From positions 2,086,643 to 2,150,642 of the forward strand of contig NZ_CP133261.1 in the NCBI RefSeq assembly GCF_030931715.1: a stretch of DNA of 64,000 bases, given 5' to 3'. Position 1 is the first letter of the stretch. Each line of letters opens with the position of its first letter. Made by a program: the position numbers and the translations under genes. The notes under the pieces are model-generated. The model saw nothing but the letters and a program-made list of their open reading frames with translations. It had not been told where the DNA came from and made no database searches. Shown in pieces: positions 27,660-37,190 of this stretch. Source of the stretch: Tissierella sp. MB52-C2. GTDB lineage: Bacteria > Bacillota > Clostridia > Tissierellales > Tissierellaceae.

Positions 27660-28178
27660 CTGGAAAAATTAGTTCTTAAAGCAATAAAAGGAGATGGTGA
27701 GAGTTTTGGCCTTCTTATAAATAGCAAAAAAGAAGATTTATATAGAATTGCATATAGCTATGTACACAATGAACAAGATGCACTTGATATTATAGGAGAA
27801 GCAGTCTATAAAGCTTATATATCAATAGGCAAGTTAAAACATCCAGAATATTTTAATACATGGCTTGTTCGTATAGTCATCAATTGTGCTATCAATTTTA
27901 TAAACAAATCTAAAAGAATTTTATATCTAGATAATAAGGCTATAGAAAATTTAAATAATGAAAAAAATGATATTGTGGAAACCATTGACTTAAAAGAAGC
28001 CTTAGAGAAGTTAGACTCTAATTATAAAATTGTCATAATACTAAGATACTCTCAAAACTTAAAGTTGAAAGAAATAGCTGAAATTCTAGAACTTCCTTTA
28101 AGTACAGTAAAAACTCGGCTTTATAAGGCAATAGAACTTTTGAAAATAGAACTTAAGGAGGGCGAAGATTTTGAATAA
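27660..28178 (+). CDS. ECF-type RNA polymerase sigma factor (SigV-like)
   Basis: The 172-residue sigma factor has region 2 (AIKGDGESFGLLI to HPEYFNTWLVRIVINCAINF) and region 4 (LDSNYKIVIILRYSQNLKLK, then LPLSTVKTRLYKAIELL). A perfect AAGGAGG at 27645-27651 is eight bases before CTG at 27660, exactly where homologues begin (EKLVLKAI). The ATG at 27624 has no binding site and would add 12 unusual residues. The start may therefore be a rare CTG. The next gene encodes its anti-sigma factor. Confidence 0.88.
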   Translation: MEKLVLKAIKGDGESFGLLINSKKEDLYRIAYSYVHNEQDALDIIGEAVYKAYISIGKLKHPEYFNTWLVRIVINCAINFINKSKRILYLDNKAIENLNNEKNDIVETIDLKEALEKLDSNYKIVIILRYSQNLKLKEIAEILELPLSTVKTRLYKAIELLKIELKEGEDFE

Positions 28179-29097
28179 TAATACGGATGATTTGAAAAAA
28201 ATTTATTCAGATATAAAGATACCTGATGCCTTAAACGATACAATTAACAATTCAATAATAAAGGGAGAAAATTATATGAAAAAAAATAATAAAAGTAAGA
28301 AAAAAATAATTAATAGCTTTATATCAGTAGCTGCGGCAGTTGGAATATTTACTCTTAGCATAAACATTTCCCCATCCTTTGCAAATAGCCTTGAAGGTGT
28401 TCCTGTTTTAGGGACACTAGTTAATATACTTCAATTTAATAATGGAAGTTCTCAAGGAGGTAAAATAACTGATGGGATTGATGTAAATTTTATATCTCTA
28501 GACCAAAAAAAAGATTCTGATATTATCACAATAAACTTTGATGGCTTTAATAAAGAAAACCAAGAAATAGCACCATCTTTTAATGTGGATTATAAGGAAG
28601 CACCTTTTACAATGACATTTTCTATATCTGGTGCAAGAGGTCTTTCAGCTAGTAAGTACTTTGAAGAGTTAAAAAAGAGTGAATATATCCAAGATATTTA
28701 TGAATTAATGACTTTAGATGACTCTGCACAAAGATTTAACATAGTATTTAATCAACCAATTGATTTCAAAATAGAGGAATATAAGAATCCCGCTTATATA
28801 AAAATACAAATTTCAAAAAATACAGAGAAAGTTTCAGAACAAAAAATATATTCAATAAGAACTGGTTCTTATGAAAAAGGAGAAGAATTTGCTCTTCTTG
28901 AAGAAATGTTATTTGAAATAGAAGATCTTAGAATTTTAAAAGATAGCAATGAAACATATTTATATGAACTAGGTCAATATAATTCAGATAAAGAAGCACA
29001 AGAAAAATTGAAAGAGTACAAAGATACTTTTAATAATAGTATAGATATATACGTTGAAGAAAGAACTATGGACAAGGTCCCTCAAAGTATAAAATAG
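28171..29097 (+). CDS. membrane anti-sigma factor with DUF4179-like and SPOR-like regions
   Basis: The 308-residue protein starts at TTG, overlapping the sigma gene end by eight bases, with AAGGAGG upstream. Residues 1-46 are the cytoplasmic sigma-binding part, followed by one membrane helix (about 48-66). The outside domain begins SFANSLEGVPVLGTLVNIL, the typical DUF4179/RsiV-like start. The C-terminal 70 residues (YSIRTGSYEKGEEF, YLYELGQYNSDKEAQEKLKEYK) look like a SPOR peptidoglycan-binding fold. That would let it sense the wall, which is inference. Confidence 0.8.
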   Translation: MNNNTDDLKKIYSDIKIPDALNDTINNSIIKGENYMKKNNKSKKKIINSFISVAAAVGIFTLSINISPSFANSLEGVPVLGTLVNILQFNNGSSQGGKITDGIDVNFISLDQKKDSDIITINFDGFNKENQEIAPSFNVDYKEAPFTMTFSISGARGLSASKYFEELKKSEYIQDIYELMTLDDSAQRFNIVFNQPIDFKIEEYKNPAYIKIQISKNTEKVSEQKIYSIRTGSYEKGEEFALLEEMLFEIEDLRILKDSNETYLYELGQYNSDKEAQEKLKEYKDTFNNSIDIYVEERTMDKVPQSIK

Positions 29098-29133
29098 TAA
29101 AGAAGTAATATTTAAGAATATATACTATATTCA

Positions 29134-29161
29134 GGGATGAGGCTTAATTAAACTTCATCCC
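29134..29161 (+). terminator. terminator of the sigma/anti-sigma operon
   Basis: GGGATGAGGCTTAA and TTAAACTTCATCCC form a 14-bp stem with one mismatch and one G-U, 36 bases past the anti-sigma stop. The T tract is poor. Confidence 0.5.
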
Positions 29162-29238
29162 TTGATTTACCTGTACACATATTTATTATATTTAGTTTAT
29201 CTCTTATTTTCATTAATCTATGGAGTATTCACCTATAA

Positions 29239-29425
29239 ATGTTTACTTTAACATCTGCTTCAACTGGGGCAATCTCAATAATTATAACAAAATTGCTAGA
29301 AGATAAATATCCAAATTATAAATTATGGAAAATCTTTCTTGGAATTCTTATTGTACAAACTATAATTTCTATAGTAATGGTACCTACATTTATATCATTA
29401 AGCACTGGTAAAAATACCATCATTT
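29239..29425 (+). pseudogene. internal fragment of a second folT copy
   Basis: The frame TSASTGAISIIITKLLEDKY, PNYKLWKIFLGILIVQTI and MVPTFISLSTGKNT aligns with residues about 80-137 of the intact FolT at 393-914, with high nucleotide identity and no gaps. Both ends are missing: it has no ribosome binding site, and its 3' end runs into the mocR-like gene. It is a dead duplicate, roughly 28.5 kb from the parent. Confidence 0.85.
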
Positions 29426-30784
29426 CCCTTCAGCTGCTATAACTGAAATTATAGTAGCCAAAGCATCTATATTTTCTTCTGGAACACCAGATATACAAAG
29501 CCTTATGTAGTTACAATTCTTCTGATTTTTCTCTTTAGACAATTCTTCGGGGAAGAATTCTGATGCTGCTTTTACAAGAATCCCATGATCTTTAAGTTTC
29601 TTTTCAAATTCTACAGCCTCTATATTCTCAGGCAGATGAAGCCATATAAATATTCCATGTTCTGGAACATACCAACTGAGGCCTTGTGGGCTTAATGATT
29701 TAACAATTTCAGATACCTTTTTAAGCTTAGTTTCATAAGATTTTTTAACTTTTTTAATATGTTTTTCATACATTCGTGATTTTATAAAAATATCTAATGC
29801 TGCTTGTGGGATTTTTGATGTATTCAAGTCACTAATATGCTTAATATTAATCACTTCTTCAATTATAGACTCTGGAAGTACTGCTGCCCCCATCCTTATT
29901 CCAGGCATGAAAGTCTTTGAAAAGCTTCGTATATAAATAGTACGTTTACTTATATCATAATAATGTATTGGCATAGAACCTTTTCTTGAGCCTAGATCTG
30001 CTAAATAGTCATCTTCTATAATAAACACATTATATTTACAAGAGAGTTCAGCAATTTTCTGCTTGTCTTTTTCAAAAAGAGTATAGCCAGTGGGATTATG
30101 ATGTCTTGGCATGATATAAAAGGCAGTAATTTCACTTGACTTAAATATCATTTCCATTTCTTTATAGTCAAAACCATCAACTCTCCTTTCAATTCCTATA
30201 ATATCAATCCCTAAGTGGTCTGCCAACTTTAAAGCAAGATTGTATGTAGGAGATTCAACAAGTAATTTACCTTTGCTTTTCCTAAATAGATAGTGGAACA
30301 CTAATCCTATAGCCTGCTGTGCCCCATGGGTAACTATTATCCTTTCAGCAGTAGTATACACTCCGTCCTTCTCGAATTCATACTTCAATGTATCCCTCAA
30401 AGAAGATAGTCCACCACTAGATTCATATCCAAACAATGTATTTTTATACATATCAACTGCCTTATTCATTACATGAGTAAATTCTCTATATGGAATAAGT
30501 TTTTCATCTGGCTTAACTGTCCTAAAATCCACCTCTTCCTGTACTACTCTTAAGTTTTCTTCAGAATCAATCAAGTAAAAACCTCCACGGGGAATACTAT
30601 ATACTTTATGTTCCCTTTCCAATTGGTTGTATGCCTTATTGACAGTTATTTTATTGATAGAAAGGTATAAAGATACTTCTCTGCAACTGGGAAGTCGCTG
30701 ACCATTTTTTATTCTCCCATCCTTAATTTCTCTAAATATAAAATCCTTCACTATCTCAACTTTACTTTTTTTCATCATTTTCAC
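29420..30784 (-). CDS. MocR-type GntR/aminotransferase-fold regulator
   Basis: The 454-residue regulator has an N-terminal GntR winged helix (about 8-75, RLPSCREVSLYLSINKITVN) and a fold-type I aminotransferase domain (about 100-450). The latter has YESSGGLSSLRDTL, PRHHNPTGYTLF and the PLP lysine in RSFSKTFMPGIRMGAA. MocR proteins use PLP or an amino acid as effector and often control a neighbouring gene. The divergent GNAT gene 109 bases away is the likely target. Its 3' end abuts the folT fragment. Confidence 0.92.
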   Translation of the reverse strand: MKMMKKSKVEIVKDFIFREIKDGRIKNGQRLPSCREVSLYLSINKITVNKAYNQLEREHKVYSIPRGGFYLIDSEENLRVVQEEVDFRTVKPDEKLIPYREFTHVMNKAVDMYKNTLFGYESSGGLSSLRDTLKYEFEKDGVYTTAERIIVTHGAQQAIGLVFHYLFRKSKGKLLVESPTYNLALKLADHLGIDIIGIERRVDGFDYKEMEMIFKSSEITAFYIMPRHHNPTGYTLFEKDKQKIAELSCKYNVFIIEDDYLADLGSRKGSMPIHYYDISKRTIYIRSFSKTFMPGIRMGAAVLPESIIEEVINIKHISDLNTSKIPQAALDIFIKSRMYEKHIKKVKKSYETKLKKVSEIVKSLSPQGLSWYVPEHGIFIWLHLPENIEAVEFEKKLKDHGILVKAASEFFPEELSKEKNQKNCNYIRLCISGVPEENIDALATIISVIAAEGK

Positions 30785-30893
30785 CTCTACACTGAATTTT
30801 GTAATAGTACAGAATGAATTTCAGATAATTGAACTACTATATTTTTCATTATATACTTAACTTACAATAATTCAATATATTGGAGGTAATAAA

Positions 30894-31304
30894 ATGAACA
30901 ACCTTGAGTATTATATCTCTACTGATAAATCAAAATTAAATATTGAAGCAATGAATTCATTGCTCAGACAATCTTATTGGGCTAATGAAAGAACTGAGGA
31001 AACCATATTTAAATCAATTGAAAACTCCATCTGTTATGGAGTATATAAAAATGAAGAGCTAATTGGATTTGGTAGAGTTGTTACAGACTATTCTACAGTT
31101 TATTGGATTTGTGACATAATCATTGATATAAATCATCGAAACAATGGTTTAGGGAAAAAACTGATGGAAAATATCATGGCAACTAAAGAATTGGAAGGAC
31201 TGCTGGGTATTTTAGCTACTCAAGATGCACATGGATTATATGAGCAATATGATTTTGTTAAGGAACCCCATAAATTTATGATGAAAAAAAGGACTAGATT
31301 GTAA
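30894..31304 (+). CDS. GNAT-family N-acetyltransferase
   Basis: The 136-residue acetyltransferase has the acetyl-CoA motif A region WICDIIIDINHRNNGLGKKL and the C-terminal HGLYEQYDFVKEPHKFMMKK typical of small GNATs. TTGGAGG precedes the ATG. It is divergent from the MocR-type regulator, which probably controls it. The substrate is not predictable. Confidence 0.88.
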   Translation: MNNLEYYISTDKSKLNIEAMNSLLRQSYWANERTEETIFKSIENSICYGVYKNEELIGFGRVVTDYSTVYWICDIIIDINHRNNGLGKKLMENIMATKELEGLLGILATQDAHGLYEQYDFVKEPHKFMMKKRTRL

Positions 31305-31432
31305 AGACTTAAAAACTAATTCCCATTAATGTTGACGAATAAGAATCGTAATTATATCAAAACTCTCCATCAATATTGTTATTAAGTATACTATTCGGAC
31401 TTTCACAGTTCAAAAGGTAAATCGCCAAAAAT

Positions 31433-31475
31433 GTCCAGCGGCTTTGAAGGTTATTTCAGAGCCGCCGTTAGGCAT
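31433..31475 (-). terminator. possible terminator of the ABC operon
   Basis: CGGCTCTGAA and TTCAAAGCCG pair around a short loop on the minus strand, just past the permease stop at 31481, with an ATTTTT run some bases later. The surrounding sequence is more GC-rich than the rest of the window. Confidence 0.4.
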
Positions 31476-31480
31476 TATTG

Positions 31481-33799
31481 TTATCGTGCGTTTACAACAT
31501 TGACTATACTCATTTTTTTAATTTTCCTTGTTGGTGAAACTACTGCTATAAATGAAGTTAGAATTGCGGCTGAAATCGTAACAATCAAGACCATAAATGG
31601 TGGCTGCCAAAGTTCTCCCCAATTAGATGTAATCAACATTTCGAAGAAGAAACGGTGCAGGAAAAGCCCTAAAACAGCACCCGTTAGACTGCCGGTTATT
31701 GCGTAGGCAGCGGACTCGGCTGTGACCATTTTTTTTAGCTGTTTGCCTGACATTCCTACTGCACGCATCATTCCATAATTACTCATTCTACTTGAAACGC
31801 TTGCATTTACCGTATTGATAATATTGATCAGAGCAACCAGCGCAATAACTATCAAAAAACCATAGACAAATACCGCCATAGCAAAATAACCTGTGCGTAC
31901 TTCACTGTTATGCTGCTGCAAATCCAGTAACTTCATCTCAGGCGTAATAAGATTTCTCACCTCTTTAGAAATATCCTGATTAACTTGCATATCAATTATT
32001 GTATAGCCCGATATTCCAGTCAAAGCAGTAAAGGTATTTTCTGAACAAATGATGATCCTTTTGCCATCTGCTGCATCAAATGGTACATCAGAAATGATGC
32101 CAGTAACTTGTATATCTTTCAGTTCCCCGGCAATAGAAAGCGTAATGGTATCGCCAATCTTCCAATTAAATTGTTCTGAATAGCCATAGCTAACCAATAC
32201 ACCCTCGCCATTTTGTACATTGTCAACGCTTCCCGAAATCAACATTTCTTTGGCCCACTCAAATTGCGGATCATCATATGATATCAATGTAGCTATACCA
32301 TTACCATGTTTATCAGTTGCTGGAATATCACGGTAAACCATACGCCCATAGATATTCTTAATATTCGGAAGGGATTTTATCTTTTTCATAATGGAGTGAT
32401 CAAGTAATATGGAGTCCTGTACACCCCTAATAGATATATCAGGTGAGTAAGGTTTCAGCGGTTTCAAAGCATGACCCATAAAAGTAATCAGTACTGTGAA
32501 ACTCAAAAATAAAATGATGCTTAGGGCAAAAGAACCAGCTATCAATGTCATACTCTTTTTGTTTGAAAAAGCATGGCGAAATCCCATTGCCGTATCCACA
32601 TGAAACCATCTTGTGTTAGATGCTTTTCCTATTTCTAGATTATTTGTTTGCTGTATATTTCCCGTTACAGCAGCCTGAGGAGATACCTTCGCCGCATTTT
32701 TAGCAGGCGAGTTTGAAGCAATCATAACCACTAGAACCCCAATGACTGCACCAGCTATAATACCAGGCCAGCTAATATGAAACATTGGCATTGCAGGAAG
32801 GTACTGTGAGTTCAACATATTTAAAGAAAAAATCGCCATCCATAATATTCCGCATCCACCCACTAGACCAACCGGGATTCCTTTTAGACAATACTGTAAT
32901 CCCTCCAGCCGGATATACCGTTTGATTTGCTTTTTAGTAGCGCCAAGGCAACGCAGAAGTCCGAAGAATTGCGTCCGTTCTAAAATACTCATGTTAAAGC
33001 TACTGGCAATCATAAAAGTACCGGCCATAGTTACAAGAATAAACAAAATTCCTGCTGTGAGATAAACATCCAACATCCTAGTATCACTGCTTTGTCCCAT
33101 CAGCCCAAGGAGCATATTGTTTGGAGTAACTTGGTCCTCGATCAAACTATATTCCGATTTGATCTCCGAAAGCGCCTGGTTTATATTCACGCCGCTTTTG
33201 AATTGAATATAGTAATATTCTTGAAATAAGTCGATTGGAAATGCACGCATACCCTCTACCGATAACATCAGACCGTGTGCATCAATCCCCTTTAAACTGG
33301 AAAAATCACCATAGGTCCCGGTAATCGTATATTTCCGTAGTTGCTTATCACTAAAAGCTATTTCAATCGTATCTCCGATGGAAATTCCAAATTGTTCAAG
33401 TCCCTGCATATCGAGCAATGCTTCATGTTCTGCAACGGGATAACTGCCCTCGGTCACTACAAGATTCATCTGTTCGGCAAATTCCTGAGTACTGCTTTGA
33501 ACAATTAATTTTTTCCCTTGATAATTTGTATCTTCAACCATCCCCATCCAGCTTGATACTTTTACATCCTTACGACCGTTGATTTGTTCAGCGGCGCTGT
33601 CCGATATATCTGTAATAATAGCATGGAAATTCCCATGTTGACGAATATACTCATTGATTTGAGCTCTTATACTCATATCTGCCATTCCAAAAATCGCAGT
33701 TACCAACATAACAGATATAGTAATACATATCACGGTCAACCGATTTTTCTTTTTGTGTACTTTTGCATATTCTGAAACAAGACCAAGATAACTATTCAT
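31481..33799 (-). CDS. FtsX-like ABC transporter permease (module 2)
   Basis: The 772-residue permease has an N-terminal helix (about 20-40), an outside domain, three helices near 255-375, another helix and outside domain, and three C-terminal helices: a duplicated FtsX/MacB_PCD layout. Coupling strings are LRCLGATKKQIKRYIRLEG and MRAVGMSGKQLKKMVTAES. It overlaps the ATPase stop by four bases (ATGA). With the ATPase, kinase and regulator upstream it forms a complete sensing/export module. The gene is richer in G and C than its AT-rich neighbours, which may indicate transfer. Confidence 0.9.
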   Translation of the reverse strand: MNSYLGLVSEYAKVHKKKNRLTVICITISVMLVTAIFGMADMSIRAQINEYIRQHGNFHAIITDISDSAAEQINGRKDVKVSSWMGMVEDTNYQGKKLIVQSSTQEFAEQMNLVVTEGSYPVAEHEALLDMQGLEQFGISIGDTIEIAFSDKQLRKYTITGTYGDFSSLKGIDAHGLMLSVEGMRAFPIDLFQEYYYIQFKSGVNINQALSEIKSEYSLIEDQVTPNNMLLGLMGQSSDTRMLDVYLTAGILFILVTMAGTFMIASSFNMSILERTQFFGLLRCLGATKKQIKRYIRLEGLQYCLKGIPVGLVGGCGILWMAIFSLNMLNSQYLPAMPMFHISWPGIIAGAVIGVLVVMIASNSPAKNAAKVSPQAAVTGNIQQTNNLEIGKASNTRWFHVDTAMGFRHAFSNKKSMTLIAGSFALSIILFLSFTVLITFMGHALKPLKPYSPDISIRGVQDSILLDHSIMKKIKSLPNIKNIYGRMVYRDIPATDKHGNGIATLISYDDPQFEWAKEMLISGSVDNVQNGEGVLVSYGYSEQFNWKIGDTITLSIAGELKDIQVTGIISDVPFDAADGKRIIICSENTFTALTGISGYTIIDMQVNQDISKEVRNLITPEMKLLDLQQHNSEVRTGYFAMAVFVYGFLIVIALVALINIINTVNASVSSRMSNYGMMRAVGMSGKQLKKMVTAESAAYAITGSLTGAVLGLFLHRFFFEMLITSNWGELWQPPFMVLIVTISAAILTSFIAVVSPTRKIKKMSIVNVVNAR

Positions 33800-34479
33800 T
33801 CCACATATCCCCCTAAATCTGTGAGAACACCATCTGATACTTGCAGCACACGATCAGCCGCAGAAGCAATGCTTCGATTATGGGTAATCATAATGATTGT
33901 CTGCTGATAGCGTTTAGATGCTGTTTTCAAAAGTGAGATAACTTCATTACTGTTATGACTATCTAGATTTCCAGTGGGTTCATCTGCAAGAATTAGCATA
34001 GGACGGTTAATCAAGGCACGTCCAATTGCTACACGCTGCTGCTGCCCACCGGACAACTGGCGAGGCAGGTGATTTCTCCTGTTTTTTAAGGACAGCACAG
34101 TAAGAATTTCTTCCACATAAGTCTGATCAGGCTTTTTGTAGTCAAGTAAAACAGGAAATGTAATGTTTTGCTCGACATTAAGTTCTGGTATCAAGTTAAA
34201 CGCCTGAAAAACAAAACCAATATTTCTGCGACGGAAAATAGTGAGCTTTTCATCTTTCATACCGAAAATATCATTGCCGTCAATCAATACCTTGCCGGAA
34301 GTAGGTGTATCCAGCGCCCCAATCATATTAAGCAATGTACTTTTTCCGGAACCTGATTCCCCTACAATGGCAACAAATTCACCTTTGGGAATTGAAAAGT
34401 TAACATTTTTTAATGCATTAACCCTTGCTTCACCTGTACCATAGGTTTTACTGATAGCATTTACCTCTAATAATTTCAT
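33796..34479 (-). CDS. MacB/LolD-type ABC transporter ATPase (module 2)
   Basis: The 227-residue ATPase has Walker [11 protein letters not shown]-loop [13 protein letters not shown], signature [15 protein letters not shown], Walker [14 protein letters not shown] and the H-loop in ITHNRS. It is the usual partner of FtsX-like permeases, and it overlaps the permease gene. AAAGGGTG lies upstream of the ATG. About 120 bases separate it from the HdeD-like gene. Confidence 0.93.
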   Translation of the reverse strand: MKLLEVNAISKTYGTGEARVNALKNVNFSIPKGEFVAIVGESGSGKSTLLNMIGALDTPTSGKVLIDGNDIFGMKDEKLTIFRRRNIGFVFQAFNLIPELNVEQNITFPVLLDYKKPDQTYVEEILTVLSLKNRRNHLPRQLSGGQQQRVAIGRALINRPMLILADEPTGNLDSHNSNEVISLLKTASKRYQQTIIMITHNRSIASAADRVLQVSDGVLTDLGGYVE

Positions 34480-34599
34480 ATCTTATCACCCTTTCTAAGC
34501 AATTAATTTTAAGATGTTTCCATAACCATCTAATAACACATTAACATCTACTCCTTACTCTCATATGAATTTCAGCTTACATCTTAGTAAGGTTCATAA

Positions 34600-35145
34600 T
34601 TACTTGACGGTTTTTCGATAAACCAAATAAGCAATCAGTTCATATAAACATGAGAGCAACAAAAGTGTACCGAATATTTGTGAAAGAATCGGTAGGCCTC
34701 CGAAACCAAATGTAAAAATGTTAGAAGCAATCCCGCCTATCATAATGAAAACAGAAATAAAAATCAAAAGCAGTTTTGTCTTTGTAACAAGGCGTAGGGC
34801 AATTATAAAATAAACAATACCTTCAATCATCATCAAGCTGCCGAGAAAAACAGGTAATATGCTGATAAGATAACGATGATAAACAATTGAAAGCATACCA
34901 CATATAATCAGCAAACAGGAAATGACAATATTCACATAGCTTGTGGTTTTGTTGTCATTTCTTCCATGTATAACAGCTCCTACAATGCTCAAAGCTCCAT
35001 TAAGAATCACATATCCCCCAATCACATACACCATACCATTCAGCAAAAATTCTGGGAATAAAAATGTTATGATTCCCATTATTCCGAGAAAAGCTGCCCG
35101 AAGCATTGCATACTTTATGAATTTTTCAAATAACAATGATTTCAA
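34600..35145 (-). CDS. HdeD/DUF308-family membrane protein
   Basis: The 181-residue protein has about six membrane helices arranged as three pairs. GGYVILNGALSIVGAVIHG and LGSLMMIEGIVYFIIALRL are repeats characteristic of the HdeD/DUF308 family. I choose TTG at 35145 because AGGTGGG is seven bases upstream; the open frame begins at 35181. It is inserted between the kinase and ATPase genes of module 2, so it may be a membrane accessory of that system. The role is unknown. Confidence 0.8.
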   Translation of the reverse strand: MKSLLFEKFIKYAMLRAAFLGIMGIITFLFPEFLLNGMVYVIGGYVILNGALSIVGAVIHGRNDNKTTSYVNIVISCLLIICGMLSIVYHRYLISILPVFLGSLMMIEGIVYFIIALRLVTKTKLLLIFISVFIMIGGIASNIFTFGFGGLPILSQIFGTLLLLSCLYELIAYLVYRKTVK

Positions 35146-35210
35146 AATAAATCCCACCTTTCTATAAAGGTAGGATAACATTTGTGCCTTACTCTCATAT
35201 GAATTTCCGC

Positions 35211-36248
35211 TTACATTTTAGTAAGGTTAAGAAAACTTAAAACAAATATGCTTCCTTTACCTAAAACGCTATCTACTGTGATATTACCATCATGAGCCCC
35301 AATGATTGCCTTTGCAAGTGGCAGTCCAAGACCTATGCCCTGGGTATCTTTAGAAAAACGGCTACGGTAAAATCGTTTAAAAATATGGTGTACATCTTCC
35401 GGGTGTATACCGCTACCGTTGTCCTTTATGGTTATCTGCGTAATAGCTGGGAGCTTTTTCCACTCAATGGTGATTTGCCCTCCAGTATTCGTATGGTCAA
35501 GTGCATTTTTCACAATGTTGCTAATCGTTTCTATTATCCAATCTCTGTCACAAAAAAGCAGAGTATCATCAGCCCCTGACAAAGTGATTGTTTTCTGCTC
35601 CTCCTTGGCACGAAACTCAAAATACTGATAAATTTCGCTTATCATATCCCCTATGTTTTCAGATGCCTTTTTTATGACAATAGTCCCTGCATCCAACTTT
35701 GTAATCTTCAAAAGACTTTGAACAAGTACTTCTATTCTCTCAATCTCTTTTTCTGATTTTGTCGCAAATTCCTGTATAGCAGCCATATCTTCTGTTTCAT
35801 CCTGTAAAAGCCCGTTGTAAATAGTAAGGGCGGTAAGAGGTGTTTTTAACTGGTGAGAAATATCAGAGATAGTTCCTTTTAAAAATTCTTTTACTTTTTG
35901 CTCCTTTACTGCGTGGGCATTGAGCGCCGTAGCCAAAGTATTTACTGAATGAAACAGCTTATACAAACTACCCTCCTTGCTACAATCAATACGGACATCT
36001 GTGTTTCCTGAAAGATATAAATTAATTTGAGATATGGCATCTTCCATAATCTGATCTTGCTTACGAAAGTAAAGAAAACAAGCGCCCAATATACACAGGG
36101 CAACCAACAAAGAAAGTATGAACTGAGCAAGGTTCAGTGTGCCGTAAAATAACCATCCAACCAATTGAAACAAGACGATGAAGCTTCCCAATATCCCAGA
36201 TAGTAGAACAAACAAATTCTTAATGTCCTTATTGGTAAAAATCTTCAT
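35211..36248 (-). CDS. sensor histidine kinase (module 2)
   Basis: The 345-residue kinase has two adjacent membrane helices (about 12-30 and 36-58) with a very short outside loop, so it probably senses through the transporter rather than a ligand domain. The phospho-accepting His is in DISHQLKTPLTAL. The N box (ISNIVKNALDH), G1 (DNGSGIHPED) and G2 (GIGLGLPLAKA) are intact. It lies ten bases after the regulator gene. Confidence 0.93.
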   Translation of the reverse strand: MKIFTNKDIKNLFVLLSGILGSFIVLFQLVGWLFYGTLNLAQFILSLLVALCILGACFLYFRKQDQIMEDAISQINLYLSGNTDVRIDCSKEGSLYKLFHSVNTLATALNAHAVKEQKVKEFLKGTISDISHQLKTPLTALTIYNGLLQDETEDMAAIQEFATKSEKEIERIEVLVQSLLKITKLDAGTIVIKKASENIGDMISEIYQYFEFRAKEEQKTITLSGADDTLLFCDRDWIIETISNIVKNALDHTNTGGQITIEWKKLPAITQITIKDNGSGIHPEDVHHIFKRFYRSRFSKDTQGIGLGLPLAKAIIGAHDGNITVDSVLGKGSIFVLSFLNLTKM

Positions 36249-36257
36249 TAGACCACC

Positions 36258-36944
36258 TCAACTTACTACATTCCATTTGTATCCCATGCCTCTAACTGTT
36301 AGAAGCATTCTTGGATCGCCCGGATTGTTTTCTATTTTCATTCTCAGTCTGCGAATATACACTGCCAATGTATTATCATCCACATAATTTCCCTCGCCAT
36401 CCCATAGCTTATCCAGAATTTTCTCTTTAGAAAGTATGATGTTGGGATTTTGCATGAACAAACATAGCAATCGGTATTCTGCCGTTGTTAAGTCCAAAAG
36501 TTTCCCGTCTTTATAGACTTGTCCTTGCAGTAATAAAACTTTTATTCCGTTGGATATGATTTCTGTATCTGTTGCTCCAAAACTCTTTGCTCTCCGAAGT
36601 AAAGCATTAATTCTTGATAGAAGCACCCCTAACTTAAAGGGCTTTGTGATGTAATCATCGCCACCAATATCAAGCCCCGTAACAATATTGATTTCTTCGT
36701 CTGATGCAGTTAAAAATATAATGGGTACTTTAGATACTTGGCGTATTTTTTGACATACCTCAAAACCAGAGCCGTCTGGTAAAGATACGTCCAGAATCAA
36801 TAAATCGTATTTGCCATCCATCCAAATGGCATTGGCTTCTTTTATGGTTCGGGCAATATCTAATTCAAATCCCTGTCTTTTTAATAAGCAGGAAAGCCCA
36901 TCAATCAAACTTAAATCATCTTCAATAAGTAATATTCTATCCAT
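36258..36944 (-). CDS. OmpR-family response regulator (module 2)
   Basis: The 228-residue regulator has receiver residues EDD at 8-10, phospho-accepting Asp in LLILDVSLPDGSG, Lys in YITKPF, and a winged helix with RRLRMKIENNP. The start at 36944 follows AGGAG by seven bases; a 14-codon upstream extension lacks its own site. It is first in the order regulator-kinase-HdeD-ATPase-permease. Confidence 0.94.
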   Translation of the reverse strand: MDRILLIEDDLSLIDGLSCLLKRQGFELDIARTIKEANAIWMDGKYDLLILDVSLPDGSGFEVCQKIRQVSKVPIIFLTASDEEINIVTGLDIGGDDYITKPFKLGVLLSRINALLRRAKSFGATDTEIISNGIKVLLLQGQVYKDGKLLDLTTAEYRLLCLFMQNPNIILSKEKILDKLWDGEGNYVDDNTLAVYIRRLRMKIENNPGDPRMLLTVRGMGYKWNVVS

Positions 36945-37190
36945 ATGTTTTCTCCTCTTTTCATCCATCAGTCGGTTTGAGGGCATCTTTGGGTATCACT
37001 CATACCCGGCTAAACCAAACGCCCCTTTGACCCTATTTTCTTCGCAGAGTTTTTGTACCTATCCCTCTATAATATTCCATTTCATTGCATTTTTTCAGGG
37101 TATATGCATCTATTGTATTCATTTGATTAAACTAAATCAAGCAATTAATCTTGATATTTGATTCAGCTATTGCTAAATTTAAGGATAAAA

